40,004 bases of DNA from Streptomyces roseus (GTDB lineage: Bacteria; Actinomycetota; Actinomycetes; Streptomycetales; Streptomycetaceae), in assembly GCF_001044425.1 (NCBI RefSeq), contig NZ_LFML01000085.1, positions 126,916 through 166,919 on the forward strand, given 5' to 3'. Numbering within the stretch: the stretch's first letter is position 1; every line of letters begins with the position of its first letter. The position numbers were made by a program, and so were the translations under genes. Below, in pieces: positions 15,421 through 23,720 of this stretch. Under the pieces are notes generated by a model. It ran no database searches, had not been told where the DNA came from, and was given only the letters and a program-made list of their open reading frames with translations.

Positions 15421-16448
15421 GCACGGCCGGCGCCGTCGACGAACGGCTCGCCCCCACCTCCCTGTTCCGCAGGCTGCTCGGCCGCCCCGAGCTCGGCGCG
15501 GTCGTCGGCGCGGCCGCCGTCTTCGTCTTCTTCTCCTTCGCGGCGCCCAGCTTCCTGCAGGCCTCCAGCCTCAGCACGATCCTCTACTCGGCCTCCACCA
15601 TCGGGATCATGGCCGTACCCGTGGCCCTGCTGATGATCGGCGGCGAGTTCGACCTGTCCGCCGGCGTCATGGTGACCACCTCGGCGCTGCTCAGCTCGAT
15701 GTTCAGCTACCAGATGACCGCCAACGTGTGGGTGGGCGTCGGGGTGTCCCTGCTGGTCACCCTGGCCATCGGCTTCTTCAACGGCTTCATGCTCACCCGT
15801 ACCAAGCTGCCGAGCTTCATCATCACGCTCGGCACCTTCCTGATGCTGACGGGCCTGAACCTCGGCTTCACCAAGCTGATCAGCGGCTCCGTCTCGACCA
15901 AGACCATCGCCGACATGGAGGGCTTCTCCTCCGCCCGCGCGCTCTTCGCCTCGCAGTGGAACGTCGGCTCGGTCACCCTCAAGGTCACCATCCTGTGGTG
16001 GCTGGCCCTGGTCGCCGTCGCCACCTGGATCCTGCTGCGCACCCGCGCCGGCAACTGGATCTTCGCGGTCGGCGGCGGGGCGGACGCGGCCCGCGCGACC
16101 GGTGTCCCCGTCGTCAAGACCCGGATCGGCCTGTACATGGGCGTCGCCCTGTGCGCCTGGATCTCCGGCCAGCACATCCTCTTCTCGTTCGACGTGGTCC
16201 AGTCGGGCGAGGGCGTCGGCAACGAGTTCCTGTACATCATCGCGGCCGTCATCGGCGGCTGCCTGATGACCGGCGGCTACGGATCCGCGATCGGCTCGGC
16301 CGTCGGCGCCTTCATCTTCGGCATGACCAGCAACGGCATCGTGTACGCCCAGTGGAACCCGGACTGGTTCAAGTTCTTCCTCGGCGCGATGCTGCTGCTC
16401 GCGACGCTCCTCAACGCATGGGTCCGCAAGCGGGCGGAGGCGAAGTGA
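15417..16448 (+). CDS. Sugar ABC transporter permease (FrcC/RbsC-like)
   Basis: A 343-residue integral membrane protein of the BPD_transp_2 family with about ten hydrophobic segments. It carries the family motif GGEFDLSAGVMV near residue 80 and a C-terminal GGYGSAIGSAVGAFIFGM segment. The ATG overlaps the binding-protein stop (ATGA), and its own stop overlaps the GTG of the ATPase. It forms the channel of the importer. Confidence 0.93.
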   Translation: MSTAGAVDERLAPTSLFRRLLGRPELGAVVGAAAVFVFFSFAAPSFLQASSLSTILYSASTIGIMAVPVALLMIGGEFDLSAGVMVTTSALLSSMFSYQMTANVWVGVGVSLLVTLAIGFFNGFMLTRTKLPSFIITLGTFLMLTGLNLGFTKLISGSVSTKTIADMEGFSSARALFASQWNVGSVTLKVTILWWLALVAVATWILLRTRAGNWIFAVGGGADAARATGVPVVKTRIGLYMGVALCAWISGQHILFSFDVVQSGEGVGNEFLYIIAAVIGGCLMTGGYGSAIGSAVGAFIFGMTSNGIVYAQWNPDWFKFFLGAMLLLATLLNAWVRKRAEAK

Positions 16449-17296
16449 CCGTGACCGACACGCCCGCGCTCGTGAAGCTGACCGACGTCAGCAAGTTCTA
16501 CGGCAACATCCGCGCGCTCCAAGGGGTCTCCCTGGAGGTCTCCGCCGGCGAGATCACCTGTGTCCTCGGCGACAACGGCGCCGGCAAATCCACCCTCATC
16601 AAGATCATCGCCGGCCTGCACCGGCACGACGCCGGCAGCTTCGAGATCGAGGGCGAGGAGACCGTGCTCGCCAACCCGCGCGCCGCCCTCGACCACGGCA
16701 TCGCCACGGTCTACCAGGACCTGGCCGTCGTCCCGCTCATGCCCGTCTGGCGGAACTTCTTCCTCGGCTCCGAGCCCACCAAGGGGCGCGGCCCCTTCCG
16801 CCGCCTCGACGTGGAGCTCATGCGGGAGACCACCCGCGCCGAGCTGCTGCGCATGGGCATCGACCTGCGCGACGTCGACCAGCCGATCGGCACCCTCTCG
16901 GGCGGCGAGCGGCAGTGCGTCGCCATCGCCCGCGCCGTCCACTTCGGGGCCAAGGTCCTCGTCCTCGACGAGCCGACCGCCGCCCTCGGCGTCAAGCAGT
17001 CCGGCGTGGTGCTCAAGTACGTCGCCGCGGCCCGTGACGCCGGCCTCGGGGTGGTCCTGATCACCCACAACCCGCACCACGCCCACCTGGTCGGCGACCG
17101 CTTCGTGCTGCTCAAGCGCGGCACGATGGCGGGCAGCCACACCCGTGACTCGATCACCCTGGACGAGCTGACCCGGCAGATGGCGGGCGGCTCGGAGCTG
17201 GACGAGCTGAGCCACGAACTGGAGCGGGTGGCAGAATCGGGACCGGACCGCCCGTCCGGAACAGCAGACACCGCATCCGGCACCACCGCACCCTGA
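16445..17296 (+). CDS. Sugar ABC transporter ATP-binding protein (FrcA-like, single domain)
   Basis: A 283-residue ATPase with one nucleotide-binding domain, unlike the duplicated RbsA/XylG type. Walker A is GDNGAGKSTL, the signature is LSGGERQCVAIARAV, and Walker B VLVLDEPTAALGVKQS is the variant typical of FrcA-like fructose transporters. GTG 16445 overlaps the permease stop; a second GTG at 16451 is an alternative, with GGAGG at 16436-16440 serving either. The C-terminal 30 residues are Glu/Ser/Thr-rich. The order binding protein, permease, ATPase, kinase mirrors the rhizobial frcBCAK operon. Confidence 0.92.
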   Translation: MTVTDTPALVKLTDVSKFYGNIRALQGVSLEVSAGEITCVLGDNGAGKSTLIKIIAGLHRHDAGSFEIEGEETVLANPRAALDHGIATVYQDLAVVPLMPVWRNFFLGSEPTKGRGPFRRLDVELMRETTRAELLRMGIDLRDVDQPIGTLSGGERQCVAIARAVHFGAKVLVLDEPTAALGVKQSGVVLKYVAAARDAGLGVVLITHNPHHAHLVGDRFVLLKRGTMAGSHTRDSITLDELTRQMAGGSELDELSHELERVAESGPDRPSGTADTASGTTAP

Positions 17297-17312
17297 GGGA
17301 CGACACGACTCG

Positions 17313-18611
17313 ATGAGCACGTACCGGGACTTTGCGCTCACCCACCGGGGGTCGGCGCGAGGCACCGTCCTGCGGACCATCGGGACCCGTGAGCGCCGGT
17401 CGCACCTGACCGCCCCGCGCGTCCCGACCGTCGGCATCGACATCGGCGGCACCAAGGTGATGGCCGGCGTCGTGGACGCCGACGGGGTCATCCTGGAGAA
17501 GATCCGCACCGAGACCCCCGACAAGTCCAAGAGCCCCAAGGTCGTCGAGGACACCATCGTCGAGCTGGTGCTCGACCTGTCCGACCGGCACGACGTCCAC
17601 GCCGTGGGCATCGGCGCGGCCGGCTGGGTCGACGCCGACCGCTCCCGGGTGCTCTTCGCACCCCACCTGGCCTGGCGCGACGAGCCGCTGCGCGACGCGC
17701 TCCAGTCCCGGCTCGCGGTCCCGGTCATGGTGGACAACGACGCCAACACCGCCGCCTGGGCGGAGTGGCGCTTCGGCGCCGGGCGCGGCGAGGACCACCT
17801 CGTCATGATCACGCTCGGCACCGGCATCGGCGGCGCGATCCTCGAAGGCGGCCAGGTCAAGCGCGGCCGCTTCGGGGTCGCCGGCGAGTTCGGCCACATG
17901 CAGGTCGTGCCCGGCGGCCACCGGTGCCCGTGCGGCAACCGCGGCTGCTGGGAGCAGTACAGCTCCGGAAACGCGCTGGTCCGCGAGGCCCGCGAGCTCG
18001 CCGCCGCCGACTCGCCGGTCGCGTACAACATCATCGCCAAGGTCGGCGGCAACGTCGCGGAGATCACCGGGCCGCTCATCACCGAGCTGGCCCGCGAGGG
18101 CGACGCCATGTGCGTCGAGCTCCTCCAGGACATCGGCCAGTGGCTCGGCGTCGGCATCGCCAACCTCGCCGCCGCCCTCGACCCCTCCTGCTTCGTCATC
18201 GGCGGAGGCGTCAGCGCCGCCGACGACCTGCTGATCGGCCCCGCGCGGGACGCCTTCCGGCGCCACCTCACCGGCCGCGGCTACCGCCCCGAGGCCCGGA
18301 TCGCCAAGGCCGAGCTGGGCCCCGAGGCCGGCATGGTCGGCGCCGCCGACCTGGCCCGCCTCGTCGCCCGCCGCTTCCGCCGCGCCACGCGCCGGCGCGT
18401 GGAGCGGTACGAGCGCTACGCGCAGTGGGGCCTGATCGACTCCCCGGCCTCCGCGGAGCGCAAGGCCGCGGACCTCAAGGCCGCGGACGCCGGGGCCGGG
18501 CCGGCGGAGGCCGCCGAGCTCGAGGCCGCGGACGCCGGGGCCGCGGGAGCCGGGTCCGCCGGGGCCCCCGGCACGCGACCCGACGAGCCCGAGGACGGGG
18601 GCCCGCGGTGA
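17313..18611 (+). CDS. ROK-family sugar kinase with C-terminal Ala/Asp-rich tail
   Basis: A 432-residue ROK protein. The phosphate motif GIDIGGTK lies near residue 45, the catalytic Asp is in VDNDANTAAWAE, and the zinc motif is CPCGNRGCWEQ, with an upstream His in GEFGHM. There is no N-terminal DNA-binding domain, so it is a kinase and not a ROK repressor. It should phosphorylate the sugar brought in by the adjacent importer. It is longer than usual (about 310-320): about 43 extra N-terminal residues, and a C-terminal tail from about residue 380 made of imperfect AADAGA/ELEAADAGA repeats. The stop overlaps the next gene (GTGA). Confidence 0.9.
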   Translation: MSTYRDFALTHRGSARGTVLRTIGTRERRSHLTAPRVPTVGIDIGGTKVMAGVVDADGVILEKIRTETPDKSKSPKVVEDTIVELVLDLSDRHDVHAVGIGAAGWVDADRSRVLFAPHLAWRDEPLRDALQSRLAVPVMVDNDANTAAWAEWRFGAGRGEDHLVMITLGTGIGGAILEGGQVKRGRFGVAGEFGHMQVVPGGHRCPCGNRGCWEQYSSGNALVREARELAAADSPVAYNIIAKVGGNVAEITGPLITELAREGDAMCVELLQDIGQWLGVGIANLAAALDPSCFVIGGGVSAADDLLIGPARDAFRRHLTGRGYRPEARIAKAELGPEAGMVGAADLARLVARRFRRATRRRVERYERYAQWGLIDSPASAERKAADLKAADAGAGPAEAAELEAADAGAAGAGSAGAPGTRPDEPEDGGPR

Positions 18612-19195
18612 CCCCGCCCTCCGTGCCCCGCCAGGCGCCCGCCCCCGACGAGGGCGGCGCCCCGACCCCGCCGGAGGACCGGGGGCACGTCGTCCGGCGC
18701 CGCTGGATCACCGCGATCATCATCCTGCTGCTGGTCGGCGTGCCCGCGGGCTACCTCGCCGTCTCCGCCCAGCAGAGCCGCGAGAGCGGCCGCGACAAGG
18801 CCTCCAAGGTCGGGGCGACCAAGGTGCGCCCCGGCTGGCCCTCCAAGGTGCAGCGCAGCATCTACGAGGTGCCGATCCCGCCGAAGGCCTGGCGGGTCGG
18901 GTTCCTGGAGACCAACAACTGGCGCACCAGCCGGCTGTACGTGCAGTTCGCGGTCACCCCCGCCGACCTGGACTCCTTCCTCGCCGACCTCGGCACCAGC
19001 CGGGCCGAACTGGCCCGCGAGGTCTCCATCAGCCCGCACGACGCCGCCATCGCGGGCTGGAGCTGGGGCCCGCAGAACGCCTGGTACGGCACCACCCTGG
19101 AGCAGCCGAACCCGCGCCCCACCCGGGACGTCACGGTCGACCTCACCGACCCGGCCAAACCGAGGGTCTACGTGGTGTCCACCGCGACCCCGTAG
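18608..19195 (+). CDS. Membrane-anchored protein of unknown function coupled to the ROK kinase
   Basis: A 195-residue protein starting at the GTG that overlaps the ROK stop. Residues 1-33 are Pro-rich and cytoplasmic, a single membrane segment (WITAIIILLLVGVPAGYLAV, about 35-55) follows, then a soluble domain of about 140 residues outside the cell with YVQFAVTPADLDSFLADLG and SWGPQNAWYGTTLEQPNPRP. I do not recognise a named family. The strict coupling suggests a role tied to the sugar uptake operon, such as sensing or stabilising the transporter. A 54-bp palindrome ends the operon. Confidence 0.82.
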   Translation: MTPPSVPRQAPAPDEGGAPTPPEDRGHVVRRRWITAIIILLLVGVPAGYLAVSAQQSRESGRDKASKVGATKVRPGWPSKVQRSIYEVPIPPKAWRVGFLETNNWRTSRLYVQFAVTPADLDSFLADLGTSRAELAREVSISPHDAAIAGWSWGPQNAWYGTTLEQPNPRPTRDVTVDLTDPAKPRVYVVSTATP

Positions 19196-19201
19196 GTGCC
19201 C

Positions 19202-19255
19202 GGGGGTGTCTCGTGGATCAGGGCCCGGCCGGGCCCTGATCCACGAGACACCCCC
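19202..19255. terminator. 54-bp perfect palindrome, operon terminator
   Basis: Positions 19202-19226 are the exact reverse complement of 19231-19255, and the central GGCC is itself palindromic, so all 54 bp form one uninterrupted palindrome. It starts 7 bp after the operon's last stop codon and ends 19 bp before the next start codon. It is an extremely stable hairpin, and a terminator is the simplest role. Confidence 0.85.
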
Positions 19256-19273
19256 ACCCCCTAACCTGCTGCC

Positions 19274-19906
19274 ATGAAGCTCACCAAGCGGCTGCACTCC
19301 TGTGTCCAACTGGAGAAGGACGGGCGCGTGCTCGTCATCGACCCGGGCGCCTTCAGCGAGCCCGACGCGGGGCTCGGGGCGGACGCCCTGCTCGTGACCC
19401 ACGAACACCCCGACCACTTCGACGAGGGCCGGCTGCGCGCCGCGCTCGACGCCAACCCGGCGGCCGCGCTCTGGACGCTGCGCAGCGTCGCCGAGCGGCT
19501 CGCCCCCGCCTATCCGGGCCGGGTGCACACCGTCGGCCACGGGGACGCCTTCAGCGCGGCCGGCTTCGAGGTCCAGGTCCACGGCGAACTGCACGCCGTG
19601 ATCCACCCGGACATCCCGCGGGTCACCAATGTCGGCTACCTCGTGGAGGGTTCCCTCTTCCACCCGGGGGACGCGCTGACCGTGCCCGAGGTGGCCGTCG
19701 ACACCCTGATGCTTCCGGTGCACGCGCCCTGGAACAAGGTCGCCGAGGTGATCGACTACCTGCGCGAGGTCAAGCCGCGCCGGGCCATCGACATCCACGA
19801 CGCCTACCTCTCGGACATCGCGCGGCCGGTCTACGACGGCGCCCTCGCAGCCCTGGGCGGCACCGACCACGGGCGCCTCGCCGCCGGGGAAGCCGCTCAG
19901 CTGTGA
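19274..19906 (+). CDS. Metallo-beta-lactamase-fold hydrolase (UlaG-like)
   Basis: A 210-residue MBL-fold protein. The metal-binding motif THEHPDHFD is near residue 44, a later His is in GELHAVIH, and the Asp of LFHPGDAL closes the site. The compact single-domain form with an early HEHPDH resembles UlaG/YtkL-type hydrolases; the substrate is unknown. No RBS is present. TAACCT (19262-19267) lies 6 nt before the ATG, which predicts a leaderless transcript starting just beyond the palindrome. Confidence 0.88.
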   Translation: MKLTKRLHSCVQLEKDGRVLVIDPGAFSEPDAGLGADALLVTHEHPDHFDEGRLRAALDANPAAALWTLRSVAERLAPAYPGRVHTVGHGDAFSAAGFEVQVHGELHAVIHPDIPRVTNVGYLVEGSLFHPGDALTVPEVAVDTLMLPVHAPWNKVAEVIDYLREVKPRRAIDIHDAYLSDIARPVYDGALAALGGTDHGRLAAGEAAQL

Positions 19907-19936
19907 CTGTCGGCGGCGGGCGGTAGGTTGGACGGC

Positions 19937-20722
19937 ATGCGTATCGCCACGTTCAACGTCAACTCGATCACCGCCCGGCTGCCCCGCCTGCTGGCCTGGC
20001 TGGAGAGCTCCGGCACCGATGTCGTGTGCGTCCAGGAGACCAAGTGCTCCGAGGCGCAGTTCCCGCACGAGCAGCTGCGCGAGCTGGGCTACGAGTCGGC
20101 CGTCAATGCCACCGGCAGGTGGAACGGCGTGGCGCTGATCTCCAAGGTCGGCCTGGAGGACGTGGTCAAGGGACTGCCCGGCGGCCCCGCCTACGAGGGG
20201 GTCGAGGAGCCCCGGGCGATCTCCGCCACCTGCGGCGGGGTCCGCCTGTGGTCGGTGTACGTGCCGAACGGCCGGGAGGTCGAGCACGACCACTACGGCT
20301 ACAAGCTGGACTGGTTCCGCGCGCTGACCACCGCCGTCGCCGAAGACGCGGCCGGCCCGCGCCCGTTCGCGGTGCTCGGCGACTTCAACGTGGCCCCGAC
20401 CGACGAGGACGTGTACGACCCGGCGGTCTTCGCGGGCCTGACCCACGTGACCCCGGCCGAGCGCGCCGCCCTGGAGGCGCTGCGGGGCGCCGGGCTCTCC
20501 GACGTGGTGCCGCGCCCCCTCAAGTACGACCGGCCGTACACGTACTGGGACTACCGCCAGCTCGCCTTCCCCAAGAACCGGGGCATGCGCATCGACCTGG
20601 TCTACGGGAACGAGCCCTTCGCCAAGGCCGTCACCGATGCCTACGTCGACCGCGAGGAGCGCAAGGGCAAGGGCGCCTCGGACCACGCCCCGGTGGTCGT
20701 CGACCTCGCGCTGGACGCCTGA
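19937..20722 (+). CDS. xth: Exodeoxyribonuclease III / AP endonuclease
   Basis: A 261-residue member of the exonuclease III family that cuts DNA 5' of abasic sites and removes 3' blocks during base-excision repair. Motifs in order: TFNVNSITARL at the start, CVQETKCSEAQFP with the metal-binding Glu, WNGVALISK, SVYVPNGRE, LGDFNVAPTDEDVYDP with the catalytic Asp-Asn, and the final SDHAPVVVDL with the Asp-His pair. ATG 19937 is preferred: TAGGTT ends 7 nt upstream and no RBS is seen, so the mRNA is probably leaderless. Confidence 0.96.
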   Translation: MRIATFNVNSITARLPRLLAWLESSGTDVVCVQETKCSEAQFPHEQLRELGYESAVNATGRWNGVALISKVGLEDVVKGLPGGPAYEGVEEPRAISATCGGVRLWSVYVPNGREVEHDHYGYKLDWFRALTTAVAEDAAGPRPFAVLGDFNVAPTDEDVYDPAVFAGLTHVTPAERAALEALRGAGLSDVVPRPLKYDRPYTYWDYRQLAFPKNRGMRIDLVYGNEPFAKAVTDAYVDREERKGKGASDHAPVVVDLALDA

Positions 20723-20767
20723 GGGGCCCCAGTCCGCAGGACACGGGCGGGCCCGGCCCTGCCGGGC

Positions 20768-20801
20768 GGATCCCGCGCGCCCTGTGGCCAGCGCGGGATC
20801 C
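20768..20801. terminator. Terminator after xth
   Basis: GGATCCCGCGC (20768-20778) pairs perfectly with GCGCGGGATCC (20791-20801) over a 12-nt loop, between xth and the gene at 20821. The CAGGCT box of the next promoter starts 7 bp later. Confidence 0.75.
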
Positions 20802-20820
20802 TGGTGCCAGGCTGGTCGGT

Positions 20821-21261
20821 ATGAACATCCCCTTCCTGGACAACTGGCTGAACCGGCACGCGACGGAACGGGGTGCGGGGCTCGCCGCCGCCCTCGCGGA
20901 CGACCCCGAGGGCGTCAACGAGTTGTTCTCGGAGTGCGAGATGCTGCGCGTCCACGCGCGTGCGGCCGGGCTGGAACTCGACGAGAGCCCGGCCTCGTTG
21001 GAGGCGCTCGACCAGCTGATGCCCCGCTGGCGCCGGGACCCCGAGGTGGTGCCCTGGCTCGGCAACGACGCGGGCTTCTACCTCGGCACGGTGATCATCC
21101 GCACCAAGCTGGGCTCCGCTTGGCAGGTCTGGCCCAACGGCCAGCCGGTGATCCGCCTGGCATCGGGCCGCGAACTGAACGTGGTGGAGTCGGGGGTCTC
21201 CTGGGCGATGACCGGCTCTCCGGAGCTCTCCCAGGCGTACGCCGAGGCCTCCGAAGGCTGA
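20821..21261 (+). CDS. Conserved actinobacterial hypothetical protein (DUF6278-like)
   Basis: A 146-residue soluble protein beginning MNIPFLDNWLNRHATERGAG, followed by FSECEMLRVHARAAGLELDE, WLGNDAGFYLGTVIIR and VWPNGQPVIRL. It resembles a Streptomyces family that I recall as DUF6278, whose function is unknown. The start is the first ATG; CAGGCT lies 7 nt upstream and there is no RBS, suggesting a leaderless mRNA. It has no clear operon partner. Confidence 0.8.
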   Translation: MNIPFLDNWLNRHATERGAGLAAALADDPEGVNELFSECEMLRVHARAAGLELDESPASLEALDQLMPRWRRDPEVVPWLGNDAGFYLGTVIIRTKLGSAWQVWPNGQPVIRLASGRELNVVESGVSWAMTGSPELSQAYAEASEG

Positions 21262-21368
21262 CCTGTGTGAGCTTTATGTCGCCTTTAGGCGTGTCGAGGG
21301 GAAGTGCCCTTCCGCCGCTGGATAGTTTGCGCTGACCTCGACACTCCGACAGGTGGGCAGGGCAGCGT

Positions 21369-22112
21369 ATGGCCGTCGATCCGTTGATCGAGCTGCGGGA
21401 CGTCAACAAGCACTACGGGGCCCTGCACGTCCTCCAGGACATCAACCTCACCGTCGGCCGCGGGGAGGTGGTGGTGATCATCGGCCCGTCCGGCTCCGGG
21501 AAGTCCACCCTGTGCCGGACCATCAACCGCCTGGAGACCATCGAGTCGGGCACGATCCTGCTCGACGGCAAGCCGCTGCCCGACGAGGGCAAGGAGCTGG
21601 CGGCCCTCCGGGCCGACGTGGGGATGGTCTTCCAGGCCTTCAACCTCTTCGCGCACAAGACCGTCCTCGACAACGTCTCGCTCGCGCAGGTGAAGGTCAG
21701 GAAGCGCAAGAAGGACGAGGCCGACGAGCGCGCCCGGGAACTGCTCGACCGCGTCGGCCTCGCCGACCAGGCCCCGAAGTACCCCGCCCAGCTCTCCGGC
21801 GGGCAGCAGCAGCGCGTCGCCATCGCCCGCGCCCTGGCGATGAACCCCAAGGCGCTGCTCTTCGACGAGCCCACCTCCGCCCTCGACCCGGAGATGATCA
21901 ACGAGGTGCTGGAGGTCATGCGCCAGCTCGCCGCCGACGGCATGACCATGGTCGTGGTCACCCACGAGATGGGCTTCGCGCGCTCCGCCGCCAACCGCGT
22001 CGTGTTCATGGCCGACGGCAGGATCGTCGAGGACCGCACACCGGAGGAGTTCTTCACCGCCCCGGAGAGCGAGCGGGCCAGGGACTTCCTCTCCAAGATC
22101 CTCAAGCACTGA
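21369..22112 (+). CDS. Amino-acid ABC transporter ATP-binding protein (GluA/GlnQ-like)
   Basis: A 247-residue ATPase of the polar amino-acid class. Walker A is GPSGSGKSTLC (about residues 38-48), the Q-loop is FQAFNLFAHKTVL, the signature is LSGGQQQRVAIARAL, Walker B is LLFDEPTSALDPEM and the switch region is VVTHEMGFARSAAN. It is the first gene of a four-gene unit ordered like corynebacterial gluABCD, so glutamate or a related amino acid is the likely substrate. Because Streptomyces often has paralogues, I leave the symbol open. Confidence 0.93.
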   Translation: MAVDPLIELRDVNKHYGALHVLQDINLTVGRGEVVVIIGPSGSGKSTLCRTINRLETIESGTILLDGKPLPDEGKELAALRADVGMVFQAFNLFAHKTVLDNVSLAQVKVRKRKKDEADERARELLDRVGLADQAPKYPAQLSGGQQQRVAIARALAMNPKALLFDEPTSALDPEMINEVLEVMRQLAADGMTMVVVTHEMGFARSAANRVVFMADGRIVEDRTPEEFFTAPESERARDFLSKILKH

Positions 22113-22123
22113 GGGGCGGCCCG

Positions 22124-23059
22124 ATGAAGCGCAACCACGGCGCGCCCCCGCGTGCCCGCCTCCGTCTCCTGCCGCTCCTGCTCCTCGCCCTGCTGGCCCT
22201 CCTCGCCGGCTGCGGCAAGGAGGGCAGCCCTCCGGTCAAGGGCCCCCAGCCCGAGGACCTGCCCGTCTACCAGGTCGCCACCGGCTTCCAGCTGCCGCAG
22301 TCCCGTACCTGGGAGCGGGCCAGGAACCGCGGCCACCTGGTGGTGGGGGTCAAGGAGGACCAGCCGTACCTGGGCGAGAAGGACCCGGCGAGCGGCCGCT
22401 ACTCCGGTTTCGACATCGAGATCGCCAAGATGATGGCGGCCTCGCTCGGCTTCGACCCCAAGACCACCGAGTTCAAGACGATCGCCTCCGCCAACCGCGA
22501 GACCGCCCTCCAGAACGGCCAGATCGACTACTACGTCGGCACCTACACGATCAACGACAACCGCAAGAAGCAGGTCGGCTTCGCCGGCCCCTACTTCATG
22601 GCCGGCCAGTCGCTGCTCGTCCGCAAGAACGAGAAGGACATCAAGGGGCCCGAGGACCTGGCCGGCAAGAAGGTCTGCTCCGCAGCCGGCTCCACCCCCT
22701 ACCAGCGGCTCCAGCGCGAGTACCCGCAGGCGGTCCTCGTCGCGTACGACACCTACTCGGTCTGCGTGGACAACCTGCTGACCTACCAGGTCGACGCCGT
22801 CTCCACCGACGACTCCATCCTCCTCGGCTACGCGGCCAAGGTCCCCGAGGAACTGAAGGTCGTGGGCAGGCCCTTCTCCAAGGAGCCCTACGGCATCGGC
22901 GTCCCGCGCGGCGACAGCGCCCTGCGCTTCGCCCTCGACGACGCCCTGGCGGAGCAGGAGAAGAACGGCAATTGGAAGAAGGCGTACGAGGCCACGCTCG
23001 GCCTGTCCGGCGTCCCCGCCCCCGAGCCGCCCGCCATCGACCGCTACCCGGCGAGCTGA
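22124..23059 (+). CDS. Amino-acid ABC transporter substrate-binding lipoprotein (GluB-like)
   Basis: A 311-residue binding protein of the SBP_bac_3 family. It has a leucine-rich lipoprotein signal with lipobox LLAGC and the lipidated Cys30, then GHLVVGVKEDQPYLG, RYSGFDIEIAKMMAASLGF, DYYVGTYTINDNRKKQVGFA and a C-terminal KEPYGIGVPRGD. It starts 11 bp after the ATPase stop, and GAGGGGCGG supplies the RBS. It binds the amino acid outside the cell. Confidence 0.93.
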   Translation: MKRNHGAPPRARLRLLPLLLLALLALLAGCGKEGSPPVKGPQPEDLPVYQVATGFQLPQSRTWERARNRGHLVVGVKEDQPYLGEKDPASGRYSGFDIEIAKMMAASLGFDPKTTEFKTIASANRETALQNGQIDYYVGTYTINDNRKKQVGFAGPYFMAGQSLLVRKNEKDIKGPEDLAGKKVCSAAGSTPYQRLQREYPQAVLVAYDTYSVCVDNLLTYQVDAVSTDDSILLGYAAKVPEELKVVGRPFSKEPYGIGVPRGDSALRFALDDALAEQEKNGNWKKAYEATLGLSGVPAPEPPAIDRYPAS

Positions 23060-23075
23060 GGGGAAGCCCACCACC

Positions 23076-23720
23076 GTGTACGTACTCACGCAGAACTTCT
23101 CGCTCTACTGGCACGGCTTCCTCGGAACCGTCCAGCTCACGGTCTACGCCTCGATCCTCGCCCTGGTCCTCGGCTTCGTGATGGCCTCGTTCCGCGTCGC
23201 GCCCGTCGGCTCCTTCCGGGTCTTCGGCACGGTCTGGGTCACCGTGCTGCGCAACACCCCGCTCACCCTGCTCTTCTTCGCGGTGCTGCTGGGCCTGCCG
23301 CGCTTCGGGCTGGTCCTTCCCTTCCAGGTGTTCGCCGTCCTCGCGCTTGGCTGCTACACCTCCGCCTTCATCTGCGAGGCCCTGCGCTCGGGCATCAACA
23401 CGGTGCCCAAGGGCCAGGGCGAGGCCTCCCGGAGCCTGGGCATGAGCTTCACCCAGACGCTGGGCTCGGTGGTCCTGCCGCAGGCCTTCCGCAGCGTCAT
23501 CCCGCCGATCGGCTCCACGCTGATCGCCCTCGCCAAGAACTCGGCGATCGCCGGCGCGTTCAGCGTCACCGAGCTGCTGGGCACGTACAAGACCCTCAGC
23601 GAGCTGGGCTACAACATCATCTGGACCTTCGTCTGGATCGCCGTCGGCTACCTGATCATCACCTTGTCCATCAGCGCGCTCTTCAACGTGCTGGAGAAGC
23701 GCTGGGGGATCACCCGATGA
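23076..23720 (+). CDS. Amino-acid ABC transporter permease (GluC-like)
   Basis: A 214-residue permease of the HisM/GlnP family with about five hydrophobic segments. It carries the coupling-helix region GQGEASRSLGMSFTQTLGSV and the ending VLPQAFRSVIPPIGS. It starts at GTG with AGGGGAAG about 9 nt upstream. The stop overlaps the next permease start (ATGA). Confidence 0.93.
   Translation: MYVLTQNFSLYWHGFLGTVQLTVYASILALVLGFVMASFRVAPVGSFRVFGTVWVTVLRNTPLTLLFFAVLLGLPRFGLVLPFQVFAVLALGCYTSAFICEALRSGINTVPKGQGEASRSLGMSFTQTLGSVVLPQAFRSVIPPIGSTLIALAKNSAIAGAFSVTELLGTYKTLSELGYNIIWTFVWIAVGYLIITLSISALFNVLEKRWGITR

Noticed and set aside
17313..18611. ROK repressor reading of the kinase gene
   Set aside because: There is no N-terminal winged helix; the kinase motifs and zinc motif are intact.
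19202..19255. Palindrome as an IS terminal repeat or attachment site
   Set aside because: No transposase or integrase and no second distant copy is seen in the window; it directly follows an operon, so a terminator is simpler.
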